The notes under the pieces: model-generated
What the model was told of the DNA's origin: nothing
Database searches by the model: none
What the model saw: the letters and a program-made list of their open reading frames with translations, nothing else
Translations under genes and position numbers: made by a program
Shown: positions 16,055-24,352 of the stretch, piece after piece
Position numbering within the stretch: position 1 is the first letter of the stretch
How the letters are laid out: each line of letters starts with the position of its first letter
Assembly: GCA_036275935.1 (NCBI GenBank)
Contig: DASUCS010000410.1
Span: 1-30,086 of the forward strand
DNA: 30,086 nucleotides
Source of the DNA: DASUCS01 sp036275935
GTDB lineage: Bacteria; Actinomycetota; Acidimicrobiia; Acidimicrobiales; JACDCH01
Reading direction: 5' to 3'

Positions 16055-17275
16055 ATGACCGCATTGATCGAGGCGCACGATCGGGTCGAGACCCGAATCG
16101 GCGAGCTCATGGGCACGATCAATGCTGCGACTGCGGAGCTCGTCGTCCTGATCGGCGAGGTGGTGGAGCACGAGACCTGGGCGACGGCCGACGGAATCCG
16201 ATCGCCAGAGCACTGGGTCACGTGGCAGTGCGGGGTCTCCCACACCCGGGCGCACTCGTGGGTGCAGATGGCGCGCCGGCGCACCGAGTTGTCGCAGACG
16301 TTCGACGTGTTCGAAACCGGTCGGATCACGGAGGACGTCATGGCTGCGGTCGCTCGACGCTGCTCCACGGCGCGTGATCCCGAGGTTGCGGAACACGCGC
16401 CACGGATGTTGTACAGCCAGGTCGACAAACTGCTTCGGGCCATGCCACCGGACGACGATCCGGAGCCCGAGCCTGCGCACGACAGAGTGACCTTCGGGTC
16501 CGACGGCGCCCGCTGGAAGCTGCACGCCAACTTGCCGCTCGACGAGGGCGCGCTGGTCGAACGGGCCCTCACCGCGGCACGGTCACAGCTCTTTCACGAG
16601 CGCCATCCCGAGGCCGAGACCGAGCTTCGCAGCGACGTCAGTTGGGCGGACGGGCTCGTACGCGCCGCGGAGTTGACGCTGCAGCGGCTCGACGGTGGCG
16701 ACAGGGGTCGTCGTCCTTCCGACCGCTACCAAGTCTGGGTGCACTACGAAGCCAGCGACCTACGGGCCAACCTTCACATGGGTCCACCCCTGCCCGACGC
16801 GCTGCGCCGCTACCTGACGTGTGACGCGGACCTACGGGCGTTCATCGAGTCGGACGGCGTGCTCGCCGAGCTGTCGTCGAAGTTGCGGACGGTGGACGAC
16901 CGGATGCGGGCGTTCGTCGAGCAACGAGACGGCGGCTGCCTCGTTCCCGGATGCGAGCTACGGCGGTGGCTGCACATCCACCACATCGTGCACTGGGAGG
17001 ACGGAGGCCGTACCGAGTCGTCCAACCTCTGCGCTCTGTGCCCAGTGCATCACCGGCTCCACCATCTCGGCCTGCTCGAGATCCGCGGCAGTCCCACGAC
17101 CCCAGGAGGCGTGCGCTTCTTCGACCGTCACGGACGCGAGGTAGTGGCGGTTCCGCGCACACCAGTCATGGGTCCCGCGCCGCCACCCGACCGTCCGTAT
17201 GTCCACCCATCGGGCGAGCACGTCGACTGGCACTGGTTCGACTGGAGGCAACTCGACGACGCGTCGTCGAACTGA
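16055..17275 (+). CDS. DUF222 domain-containing HNH endonuclease-like protein (13E12 type)
   Basis: A 406-residue actinobacterial 13E12-repeat-type protein. The N-terminal two thirds are DUF222 (helical: WATADGIRSPEHWVTWQCGVSHTRAHSWVQMARR). The C-terminal part (about residues 285-335) is an HNH nuclease domain: CLVPGCELRRWLHIHHIVHWEDGGRTESSNLCALCPVHHRLHH, with the paired Cys of a zinc knuckle and the HH...N...H catalytic motif intact. Such proteins occur in many copies in actinobacterial genomes and are suspected to belong to mobile or selfish DNA, though no function is proven. The start has GGGAG at 16048-16052 immediately before ATG 16055. It is convergent with the aspartyl-tRNA synthetase gene, with 13 bases between the stops. 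Confidence 0.9.
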   Translation: MTALIEAHDRVETRIGELMGTINAATAELVVLIGEVVEHETWATADGIRSPEHWVTWQCGVSHTRAHSWVQMARRRTELSQTFDVFETGRITEDVMAAVARRCSTARDPEVAEHAPRMLYSQVDKLLRAMPPDDDPEPEPAHDRVTFGSDGARWKLHANLPLDEGALVERALTAARSQLFHERHPEAETELRSDVSWADGLVRAAELTLQRLDGGDRGRRPSDRYQVWVHYEASDLRANLHMGPPLPDALRRYLTCDADLRAFIESDGVLAELSSKLRTVDDRMRAFVEQRDGGCLVPGCELRRWLHIHHIVHWEDGGRTESSNLCALCPVHHRLHHLGLLEIRGSPTTPGGVRFFDRHGREVVAVPRTPVMGPAPPPDRPYVHPSGEHVDWHWFDWRQLDDASSN

Positions 17276-17288
17276 GCACGCGCGCGCG

Positions 17289-18584
17289 TCACGGGGTGAG
17301 TCGGTTGAGGTCGCGCGGGAACAACGTCACCTCGCGGATGTTCGACGCGCCGGTGAGACGTGCGACCCAACGTTCCAGACCGATGGCGAACCCGCCGTGT
17401 TGCGGCATGCCGTGCCGGAACGCCTCGAGATAGCCGGCGTATGGGGCGAGGTCGTTGCCTCCGAGGGCGCGGAGGTAGTCGTCGTAGCGGTGGAGTCGTT
17501 GGCCGCCCGTGACGAGTTCGAGGCCGCGGAACAACAGGTCGAAGCTGTTCGAGCTCGAACCGTCGGCCGGGTCCGGATGTGTGTAGAAGGGCCGTTTGAC
17601 CATCGGGTAGCCGGTCACGAACAGGAAGTCGGAACCGTGCTCGCGTGCGGCCCACTCCCCCAGCCAGCGTTCGTCCGCGGGCGCAAGGTCGGGCTCGCCG
17701 ACGGTGGCGCGTCCGGTGGCTCTCTCGATCATCTCCTGTGCATCGCTGAATCGAACGGTCGGGATCTCCGTAGGAACATCGGGAAGGTCCAGCGCGAGCA
17801 GCTCGACGGCCGCGCCCGCGCGGGCTCGAATCGCCGCGAGCATGCCCGCGAGCACGCCGCGAAGCAGTCCCATGACGTCGCGATGGTCGGTGATGAACCC
17901 CATCTCCGCGTCGAGGGACAGATATTCGGCGAGGTGTCGGACCGTGTCGTGCGGCTCGGCGCGGAACACCGGTCCGATCTCGTACACGCGCTCGAACACG
18001 CCGACCATCGTTTGCTTGTAGAACTGCGGACTCTGCGCCAAGTAGGCCGTGCGCCCGAACCAGTCGATGGGGAACACGTTGGCGCCGCTCTCGGTTGCCG
18101 ACGCAACGACCTTGGGTGTGAACACCTCAGTGAAGTCCATGTCGTCGAGCGTCGACCGGAAACCATGCGCCGACGCAGCCGCGATGGACGCGATCGCGCG
18201 TCGTGCGGGATGACGCAACGACACTGCGGCGTGGTCGAGCAACGTCGGGAGCTGTGCGTTGAGTTGTGCACGACGCAGCTCGAACGGCGGGGTTGACTCG
18301 GGTTGGCTGATGACCACCACTCGCGGGTCGACCACCTCGACCCCCGCCGGCGCCTGCGCGCTCTGCACGACGGTTCCTTCGAGTTCCACCACGCTCTCGG
18401 GCGCAAGTCCTGACGCAGTGGCGCGCTCGTCCTCCTCCTCGAGCACAACCTGAGCGATGCCGCTCCGGTCCCGCAACAGGAGAAAGGCAACGTGTGACAG
18501 GTGTCGCTGGTGGTGGACCCAGCCCGCCATCCGGACGCGGTCGCCGATCCTCGAGCTCAGTTCCGTTGCCAGCGTTCGGTCCAT
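17289..18584 (-). CDS. aspS: Aspartate--tRNA(Asp/Asn) ligase, archaeal-type (likely non-discriminating)
   Basis: A 431-residue class IIb aminoacyl-tRNA synthetase. The N-terminal OB-fold anticodon-binding domain (about residues 15-100) contains VRMAGWVHHQRHLSHVAFLLLRDRSG. The catalytic core shows AQSPQFYKQTMVGVFERVYEIGPVFRAE (motif 2, FRAE) followed by RHLAEYLSLDAEMGF. Motif 3 is FAIGLERWVARLTG, ending NIREVTLFPRDLNRLTP. Length and motifs match the archaeal/eukaryotic-like AspRS (AspS2), not the roughly 590-residue bacterial enzyme with a GAD insert, which is absent. Enzymes of this type often charge both tRNA-Asp and tRNA-Asn and rely on GatCAB to form Asn-tRNA. The ATG at 18584 has GGAGG six bases upstream (18591-18595 on the plus strand). 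An asparaginyl-type or paralogous role cannot be excluded. Confidence 0.88.
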   Translation of the reverse strand: MDRTLATELSSRIGDRVRMAGWVHHQRHLSHVAFLLLRDRSGIAQVVLEEEDERATASGLAPESVVELEGTVVQSAQAPAGVEVVDPRVVVISQPESTPPFELRRAQLNAQLPTLLDHAAVSLRHPARRAIASIAAASAHGFRSTLDDMDFTEVFTPKVVASATESGANVFPIDWFGRTAYLAQSPQFYKQTMVGVFERVYEIGPVFRAEPHDTVRHLAEYLSLDAEMGFITDHRDVMGLLRGVLAGMLAAIRARAGAAVELLALDLPDVPTEIPTVRFSDAQEMIERATGRATVGEPDLAPADERWLGEWAAREHGSDFLFVTGYPMVKRPFYTHPDPADGSSSNSFDLLFRGLELVTGGQRLHRYDDYLRALGGNDLAPYAGYLEAFRHGMPQHGGFAIGLERWVARLTGASNIREVTLFPRDLNRLTP

Positions 18585-18810
18585 CTCTCGCCTCCATCCG
18601 GTCGGATCCCAGATGTGCGGGCGAGGGGAGCTCGCGGTGCCACCGCACTTCACCATCGATGGGGTCGATGGCCTCAATCGATTCCACCGCTCGGGGGGCG
18701 TCACTCCCCGTCGACACGGCATCACCAGACTACGAAACGACTCGAACTGATTCGCAGGTATTCGCGGTGAGGAATCGCAGTCGGCGGGTCCGACGTGCTG
18801 ACATTGTCGG
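18585..18810. promoter_or_regulatory. Divergent region between aspS and the cyclase gene
   Basis: A 226-base gap carrying the promoters of aspS (leftward) and the cyclase (rightward). Visible features are three copies of [AG]TCGAT at 18655-18660, 18664-18669 and 18677-18682, the palindrome AATCGATT at 18676-18683, and a GGGG-N7-CCCC hairpin-like sequence near 18697-18711. The same stretch, read on the minus strand, is open and encodes a PQQ-repeat-like motif (see findings), so the repeats may be regulatory or accidental. Confidence 0.3.
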
Positions 18811-19455
18811 GTGCGAGTTGACCGATGCTTCGCCTTCATCGATCTCTCGGGATTCACGGCGTTCACCGACCGCCATGGCGACGAGCACGCGGTCGTCGTG
18901 CTCGCGCAGCTTCGAATGGCGCTGCGAGAAGCGGCGGCTCGTCGCGGCGTTCGGGTCGTGAAGTGGTTGGGTGACGGCGCGATGCTGAGCTCGACGATGA
19001 CCGACGCGGTCTGCGCGCTCGTGGTCGAGATGGACTTCCGGATGCGAAGCGCGATCCCGTCGCTCGCAGTGCGCGCCGGACTCGACTGCGGGCCCGTCAT
19101 CATGTTCGAGGGTGACGACTACATCGGCCGCTGCGTCAACCTCGCATCGCGGTTGTGCGACCAGGCGGGCTCGCACGAGATCCTCGCCACCGAGTCGGTC
19201 ATGGCGTCGCGCCCCGTGTGGATCCAGGCGGGCGACTGCCAGCCGCGCCTCGTGCGGGGGCTCGAACAGCCAGTGGCGGTCACCGCGTTGCATCTGGCCG
19301 ATCCGGGTGACGACGCGATCATCGATCCGGTGTGCCAGTTGCCGATCGCACGACGTCACGCGGTGCGGGGCGACGACAACCAGTGGTTCTGCTCGGATGC
19401 GTGCGCAGGAACGTGGAGCGACCGCCCCGGTGAGGAACTCACTGCAGCCATCTGA
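18811..19455 (+). CDS. Class III adenylate cyclase with C-terminal YHS-like zinc domain
   Basis: A 214-residue class III nucleotide cyclase. All canonical residues are present in one chain: metal-binding Asp11 (FIDLSGFT) and Asp55 (KWLGDG), purine-specifying Lys51 and Asp103 (DDYIGRCVN), and transition-state Asn110 and Arg114 (VNLASRL). An active homodimeric adenylate cyclase making cAMP from ATP is predicted. The domain ends near residue 163. Residues 172-202 read DPVCQLP ... WFCSDACAGTW, with Cys175, Cys194 and Cys198. This matches the YHS/TRASH pattern (DPVCGM...YFCS..C), a small metal-binding module. The protein is soluble, with no membrane or sensor domain upstream. The GTG at 18811 is the only sensible start, since the frame begins with FAFIDLSGF, but no clear ribosome site precedes it. 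Confidence 0.88.
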   Translation: MRVDRCFAFIDLSGFTAFTDRHGDEHAVVVLAQLRMALREAAARRGVRVVKWLGDGAMLSSTMTDAVCALVVEMDFRMRSAIPSLAVRAGLDCGPVIMFEGDDYIGRCVNLASRLCDQAGSHEILATESVMASRPVWIQAGDCQPRLVRGLEQPVAVTALHLADPGDDAIIDPVCQLPIARRHAVRGDDNQWFCSDACAGTWSDRPGEELTAAI

Positions 19456-19741
19456 GGCGTCCCTTGTACGCTCGCCCTCGTTCGCTGACACCTCGGGGGT
19501 GCATCGTGCGAGCTTCACTCGCCTGCTGACGCGCAACTGATCGTCTGATCCCGTCGCCGCCGGACCACCTGTCGGGTTGGCGGTGCTGGCCTTCGTCGAG
19601 GCGCACATCGCGGGAGCCGGTGTCGCTCGACGGACGTACGTCGCACGACGTGGCGGGGACGTCGTCGTAGCACCGGGCGCTTTCTGAACCGGACGGTCTG
19701 AGCTTCGACCGCGCAACCCCGGCGCCTGCGAGGCTGGAACC
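19456..19741. promoter_or_regulatory. Region upstream of the galactoside operon, with inverted repeats
   Basis: A 286-base gap before the beta-galactosidase gene. It contains the perfect palindrome GACGTACGTC (19633-19642) and an inverted repeat ACGACGT (19645-19651) / ACGTCGT (19659-19665) with a seven-base spacer, ending 76 bases before the ATG. Either could be an operator for a galactoside-responsive repressor, but no regulator gene is in the window to match. A short codon-biased frame (19583-19687) crosses the same bases. No canonical sigma-70 promoter is obvious. Confidence 0.35.
19583..19687 (+). other. Short unrecognised open frame, possible gene remnant
   Basis: From GTG 19583 to TGA 19687 the frame encodes about 34 residues (FVEAHIAGAGVARRTYVARRG and a GDVVVAPGAF ending). 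The frame is open back to about 19541. It has the strong third-position G/C bias of real genes and reads like the end of a folded protein, but no ribosome site or family is recognised. It may be the degraded tail of a lost gene or chance; it lies in the likely promoter region of the galactoside operon. Confidence 0.25.
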
Positions 19742-22495
19742 ATGACGCTCTCGACGGGCTCGTGGATGCGACCGGAAGCGGTGTCGTTCAACCGGCGGCC
19801 GATGACGACGTTCCTGCGGGACGCGTCCGACGTTCTCTCACTCGACGGCGACTGGTCGTTCATGCTGCTGGACCGACCCGGCGGCGCGGTACGAGCGGAA
19901 GCGACCGTGGCGGTGCCCGGCTGCTGGACGATGCAGGGTGTCGGTGACCCGCCGCAGTACACGAACATCCAGATGCCGTTCCCGGGGCCGCCCCCGAGCG
20001 TGCCCGTCGCGAACCCGACGGGTGTGTACCGGCGGCGAGTCGAGGTCCCCTCCGCGTGGGACGGCCGGAGGATCGTGTTGCACGTCGGCGGTGCGGAGTC
20101 GGTGCTGTACGTGTCGGTCGACGGGACCTATGTCGGGATGGGCACCGACTCCCGCCTGCCGCAGGAGTTCGACCTGACGGACCTCGTCGCCGCCGGGTCT
20201 TCGTGCGAGCTCGAACTGACCGTCGTGCGGTGGTCGGCGGCGACGTACCTCGAAGACCAGGACCACTGGTTCCACGCCGGGCTGCACCGCTCGGTCCTCC
20301 TCTACTCCACACCGGCGGTGCACATCCTCGACGTGCACGCGGTTGCGGACTTCGATCCGCTCTCCGGCGACGGACAACTCGATGTCCGCGTGTCGGTCGG
20401 CGGCCCTCCACGCGTCGGCGCGCGCCTGCGGGTGCTGGTCGATGACGAACCCGTCGGCGAGATCGACGCGCACTGGGAGCACGCCGACGAGCCGCTCGTG
20501 AACGCGTACCTGTTCGACGGTCGCGGCGGCGCCCTCCGCGTCGCGGTTCCAGGCGTGACGTCATGGTCGGCGGAGCGTCCGCACCTTCATCGTCTCGGTG
20601 TCGAGCTGGTGCACGACGGTTCCGTGCTCGACGCGGTGTCGCTGCGAGTGGGGTTCCGCCGCGTCGAGATCCGCGGCCACGAGCTGCTCGTCAACGGTCG
20701 AGCGGTGCTCATCAAGGGCGTCAACCGCCACGACCACGATCCACGCGCCGGCAAGGCGGTGAGCCGAGCATCGATCCGGCACGACATCGCGTTGATGAAG
20801 GCGCACAACCTCAACGCCGTGCGCACGTCGCACTACCCGAACGACCCGTACCTCTACGACGTGTGTGACGAGCTCGGCGTGTACGTCGTCGACGAGGCCA
20901 ACGTCGAGACGCACGCGTACCTGCGCTCACTCACCAAGGCACCCGCGTGGGGACCGGCCATCCTCGAACGGATCTCGCGCATGGCGCTGCGCGACAAGAA
21001 CCACCCATGCGTGATCATGTGGTCGCTCGGCAACGAGAGCGGTTGCGCACCGATCTTCGACGCCGGCGCGGCCTGGCTGCGCGCGTACGACCCGAGCCGG
21101 CCGGTCCACTACGAGAACGGCTACCTCGAAGGTGTGCTCGACGGGCTCACCGCGCCGGAGTCCTGGCACGTGCCCCGCCGCGAGACCGATGTCATCCCGC
21201 CGATGTATCCGCCGATCGAGGATCTCGAGACGTGGGCCTTCATGGCGCCTCCTGGTCGGCCGCTCATCATGTGCGAGTACGAGCACGCCATGAACAACTC
21301 GTGCGGCGACCTCGATCGCTACTGGGCCACGATCCGATCGACACCGGGTCTCCAGGGCGGGTTCATCTGGGACTGGGTCGACCAAGCCCTGATCCAACGC
21401 CGCGACGACGGCAACGAGCGACTCGCCTACGGCGGCGACTTCGGCGACGAGCCGAACGACGGCGCCTTCTGCCTCAACGGTCTCGTCGCCGCCGACCGAA
21501 CACCGCACCCGTCGCTGCTCGAGGCCAAGGTCGTGCTCCAACCCATCCGCTTCGAATGGTCGAACGGCGGCACGGTGCGGGTGACCAACGAACACGACTT
21601 CACCGATCTCTCGGACGTCGGCGACCTCGACTGGACGGTCACCGTCGACGGTGACGAGGTCGTCTCAGGCTCCTTCGGTCAGGTCGCGCTCGGCCCGGGA
21701 GCGTCGACCGAGTTGCGGGTGCCGGTCCCCTCGCTCGATCTCGACGGCTGGCAGATCGCGCACGCGACGGTGCGCGTCGGCGACATCGCAGTCGGTCAGA
21801 CAGAGCTCGCGCGATCGCAGGCGCGTCGAACCGGAGGCGAGGCGGTCGCGCTGCCGACGCGCCTGTCGGTCTGGCGGGCCCCGATCGACAACGAGCGCTT
21901 CGGTCCGCGCCACGCGGAACGATGGCAAGCAATGGGTCTGCCCACCGCGCACGAGCGGCTCGACCTTCGGACGCACGTGGACGGGGCGACAGTGACCCAC
22001 GAGGTCGACGTCCCCGATGGCTGGGATGACATTCCACGCGTCGGCGTGCGCATCGAGCTCCCTCCCGACGTCGCATCGGTGGAGTGGCTCGGCCGCGGAC
22101 CGCACGAGTGCTACACCGACCGGCATGCGGGGGCGAGCTTCGGGCGGTGGCGGTCGACAGTCGACGGCTGGGGCACCCCCTACGTCCACCCGCAGGCGAA
22201 CGGCAACCGGACGGGCGTCCGCGCGCTGCGCTTCTTCGATCGCGACGACGTCGTGGTGTTGTGCGTCGACGAGCTCGCCGATCTCGACGTGACGGTGTCG
22301 CGCTGGACCGACGAGGAACTGGACACGGTGACGCACTACGACGAGCTCCCGCCGAGCACTCGCGCATACCTGTGGATCGACGCCCGTCATCGCGGGGTCG
22401 GCAGCGCCGCGGTCGGTCCCGACGTCAGTGCTGCGCACCGCGTCGGTCCGGGCCCGTACCGATGGAGCTACCGGATCCACCAACCAGGAAAGTGA
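19742..22495 (+). CDS. lacZ: Beta-galactosidase, glycoside hydrolase family 2
   Basis: A 917-residue LacZ-type GH2 enzyme. Domains in order: sugar-binding jelly roll (about 30-210, with VAVPGCWTMQGVGDPPQYTN and NPTGVYRRRVEVP), Ig-like domain, TIM barrel (about 310-590), a second Ig-like domain and the beta-galactosidase small chain (about 650-915). The barrel shows GVNRHDHDPRAGKAV, RTSHYPNDPYLYDVCDELG and DEANVETHAY. Glu432 in WSLGNESG is the acid/base and Glu512 in MCEYEHAM is the nucleophile (E. coli Glu461/Glu537). The WIWDWVDQ-equivalent FIWDWVDQAL is present. It has no signal peptide, so it cleaves terminal beta-galactosides in the cytoplasm. GAGGCTGGAA precedes ATG 19742. It is first in an operon with an alpha-galactosidase and a sugar importer, five bases ahead of the next gene. 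Confidence 0.93.
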   Translation: MTLSTGSWMRPEAVSFNRRPMTTFLRDASDVLSLDGDWSFMLLDRPGGAVRAEATVAVPGCWTMQGVGDPPQYTNIQMPFPGPPPSVPVANPTGVYRRRVEVPSAWDGRRIVLHVGGAESVLYVSVDGTYVGMGTDSRLPQEFDLTDLVAAGSSCELELTVVRWSAATYLEDQDHWFHAGLHRSVLLYSTPAVHILDVHAVADFDPLSGDGQLDVRVSVGGPPRVGARLRVLVDDEPVGEIDAHWEHADEPLVNAYLFDGRGGALRVAVPGVTSWSAERPHLHRLGVELVHDGSVLDAVSLRVGFRRVEIRGHELLVNGRAVLIKGVNRHDHDPRAGKAVSRASIRHDIALMKAHNLNAVRTSHYPNDPYLYDVCDELGVYVVDEANVETHAYLRSLTKAPAWGPAILERISRMALRDKNHPCVIMWSLGNESGCAPIFDAGAAWLRAYDPSRPVHYENGYLEGVLDGLTAPESWHVPRRETDVIPPMYPPIEDLETWAFMAPPGRPLIMCEYEHAMNNSCGDLDRYWATIRSTPGLQGGFIWDWVDQALIQRRDDGNERLAYGGDFGDEPNDGAFCLNGLVAADRTPHPSLLEAKVVLQPIRFEWSNGGTVRVTNEHDFTDLSDVGDLDWTVTVDGDEVVSGSFGQVALGPGASTELRVPVPSLDLDGWQIAHATVRVGDIAVGQTELARSQARRTGGEAVALPTRLSVWRAPIDNERFGPRHAERWQAMGLPTAHERLDLRTHVDGATVTHEVDVPDGWDDIPRVGVRIELPPDVASVEWLGRGPHECYTDRHAGASFGRWRSTVDGWGTPYVHPQANGNRTGVRALRFFDRDDVVVLCVDELADLDVTVSRWTDEELDTVTHYDELPPSTRAYLWIDARHRGVGSAAVGPDVSAAHRVGPGPYRWSYRIHQPGK

Positions 22496-22499
22496 CGTG

Positions 22500-24275
22500 A
22501 TGCGACTCGTTCCCCGGACTGTGTCCGTCGAGCTCGATGGTGCGCCGATGAGCGATGCGCCGTTCGCGCCCGGATCTGTCGGCGTCGGCGCCCTGGAGAT
22601 CGACGCGCACGTCGGCGAAGACGGCTTGGCCTGGTCCTTGGCGAACCGCAGTGACCGACCAGTGCACGTTCGCCGGGTGAGCGTCGACATGACCGTGGAC
22701 GGTGTGATCGGCGCCGTGCGCATGTGGCGCAACGGCTACCAGTCCTGGTCCGCGTGCGACACCGCGATCGTCGGTCAGCACGTCGATCCCTCGACCCTTT
22801 CGCCCAAGTTCGAGTCGTTTCACGGCGCGCACCACGCCGACCAACGCGTCGCGCGCGACGGCGAGATCCGCTCCGAGTGGGCCACGGTGATTGCGGACGA
22901 CCGCAGCGCGATCGCGCTCGGCGCGATCGGTGGATCCGCCCACGACGTCACATTTCGCGCCAGGCGCGACGACGCCGCGGTCACGCTCTCGATCGAAGCG
23001 TTCCTCGGTGGCGCCGCGCTCGACGCCGGTGAGGGTCGCCCGCTCCACCACGTCCGCATCGACGGCGCGGGACACGCGACTGCGTCCGACGCTCCCGAGC
23101 TGCTCGGCGCGTGGGCAGCCGCGACCGGCGAGACCGAGCGAGCGCGCGCCGACGCCCCGTACCAAGTCGGTTGGTGCTCCTGGTACCACTACTTCGGAGA
23201 CGTCACCGCAGCCGACATCACTTCCAACCTCGCGCTCGCCGGCGACTGGCCGTTCGACGTCTTCCAGGTCGATGACGGCTATCAACGCGCGATCGGCGAC
23301 TGGCTCGAGACGAACGAGACCTTTCCCGACGGTCTCCCTCGCCTCGCCCGCGACATCGCTGACCGCGGCTTTCGCCCCGGCATCTGGCTGGCACCGTTCC
23401 TTGCCGCACCCGATTCAAGAGTCGCAACCGATCATCCCGACTGGCTCGCACGTCACCGCAGCGGACGCCCGCTGTTCGCCTGGCTCAACCCATCCTGGGG
23501 TGGAGGCCAGGACGGTCTGATGTGGGCGCTCGACACGTCGCATCCGGAGGTCCTTGCGCACCTCGAAGACGTCGGCCGATCGCTGGTCGCGCTCGGGTTC
23601 ACGTACCTGAAGCTCGACTTCACGTTCGCGCCGTCGCTCGATGGTCACTGGCACGATGAACGGCTCACGCCCGCCGAGCGGGTGCGCGCTGGGTACGACG
23701 CCATTCGTCGTGGCGCGGGTGACGACGCGTTCATCCTCGGCTGCGGTGTTCCTCTCAGCCACGTGGTCGGCGTCGTCGACGGCAATCGGATCGGTGCGGA
23801 CGTCGCCCCGGTCTGGGCGCTGCCGGCCGCGGCCGAGATCATCCCGGGCTACTTCCGCGCCCAACCGGCGACGGTGCACGCGCTCGGCAACACCCTCGCG
23901 CGGTCGTTCATGCACCGACGTCTCTGGTTGAACGACCCCGACTGCCTGATGCTCCGCACCGACGCCACGCAGTTGAACCCTGTGGCGGCGCGCACCTGGG
24001 CCGAGGTCGTCGCCGTCTCGGGCGGGATGGCGCTCGTGTCGGACGACCTCTCCCTCCTGGGCCCCGAGGCCAGGTCCATGCTCGACGACGTCCTCGCCAC
24101 CGGTCGGCAGAGCGACGGTCGGGCGGCTACCGGAACGCCCGCCCGGTGCGACGACCTCATGGCCAGCGAGCTTCCGGCGACGCTCTCTTCGGGCCAGCTG
24201 GCGATCGAGGTCGACCTGGAGACCGGCTCGGCCCGTCCGGAGCCACGAGAGGACCCGCGGAGCGCGAAATCGTGA
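22500..24275 (+). CDS. Alpha-galactosidase-like glycoside hydrolase, clan D (GH36 type)
   Basis: A 591-residue clan GH-D enzyme. An N-terminal beta-sandwich (about 1-215, with WRNGYQSWSACD) precedes a TIM barrel (about 220-490). The barrel starts at YQVGWCSWYHYFGDVTAADI, with FDVFQVDDGYQ and RPGIWLAPFLA. The nucleophile is Asp373 in YLKLDFTF, and the acid/base is Asp434 in the RxxxD motif NRIGADV (Arg430). A short C-terminal beta domain follows. There is no signal peptide, so it acts on imported substrate, releasing alpha-linked galactose; related clan D specificities (alpha-N-acetylgalactosaminidase, isomaltose-type) cannot be excluded. AGGAA lies nine bases upstream of ATG 22500, with GTG 22497 as an alternative. 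It follows lacZ by four bases and is probably translated from the same message. Confidence 0.88.
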   Translation: MRLVPRTVSVELDGAPMSDAPFAPGSVGVGALEIDAHVGEDGLAWSLANRSDRPVHVRRVSVDMTVDGVIGAVRMWRNGYQSWSACDTAIVGQHVDPSTLSPKFESFHGAHHADQRVARDGEIRSEWATVIADDRSAIALGAIGGSAHDVTFRARRDDAAVTLSIEAFLGGAALDAGEGRPLHHVRIDGAGHATASDAPELLGAWAAATGETERARADAPYQVGWCSWYHYFGDVTAADITSNLALAGDWPFDVFQVDDGYQRAIGDWLETNETFPDGLPRLARDIADRGFRPGIWLAPFLAAPDSRVATDHPDWLARHRSGRPLFAWLNPSWGGGQDGLMWALDTSHPEVLAHLEDVGRSLVALGFTYLKLDFTFAPSLDGHWHDERLTPAERVRAGYDAIRRGAGDDAFILGCGVPLSHVVGVVDGNRIGADVAPVWALPAAAEIIPGYFRAQPATVHALGNTLARSFMHRRLWLNDPDCLMLRTDATQLNPVAARTWAEVVAVSGGMALVSDDLSLLGPEARSMLDDVLATGRQSDGRAATGTPARCDDLMASELPATLSSGQLAIEVDLETGSARPEPREDPRSAKS

Positions 24276-24352
24276 CCTAAGGCCCTGCGCCCGGGGACCA
24301 ACGCCATCGGACACTGCTCTTGTCCAGCGTTTTCGCCGAGCGGGATCCGGCC

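Noticed and set aside
18730..19968. 412-residue minus-strand frame opposite the cyclase and the start of lacZ
   Set aside because: No motifs, and the plus strand encodes a cyclase with a complete active site.
20890..20940. ETHAY instead of the textbook ETHG in the beta-galactosidase barrel
   Set aside because: From memory of the family, DEAN[IV]ETHAY-type variants are common in actinobacterial GH2 enzymes, and both catalytic Glu are in place, so this is not an anomaly.
24278..24300. Possible hairpin between the alpha-galactosidase and ATPase genes
   Set aside because: The GGCCC/GGGGACC pairing is short and mismatched with no T-run; it is not convincing as a terminator.
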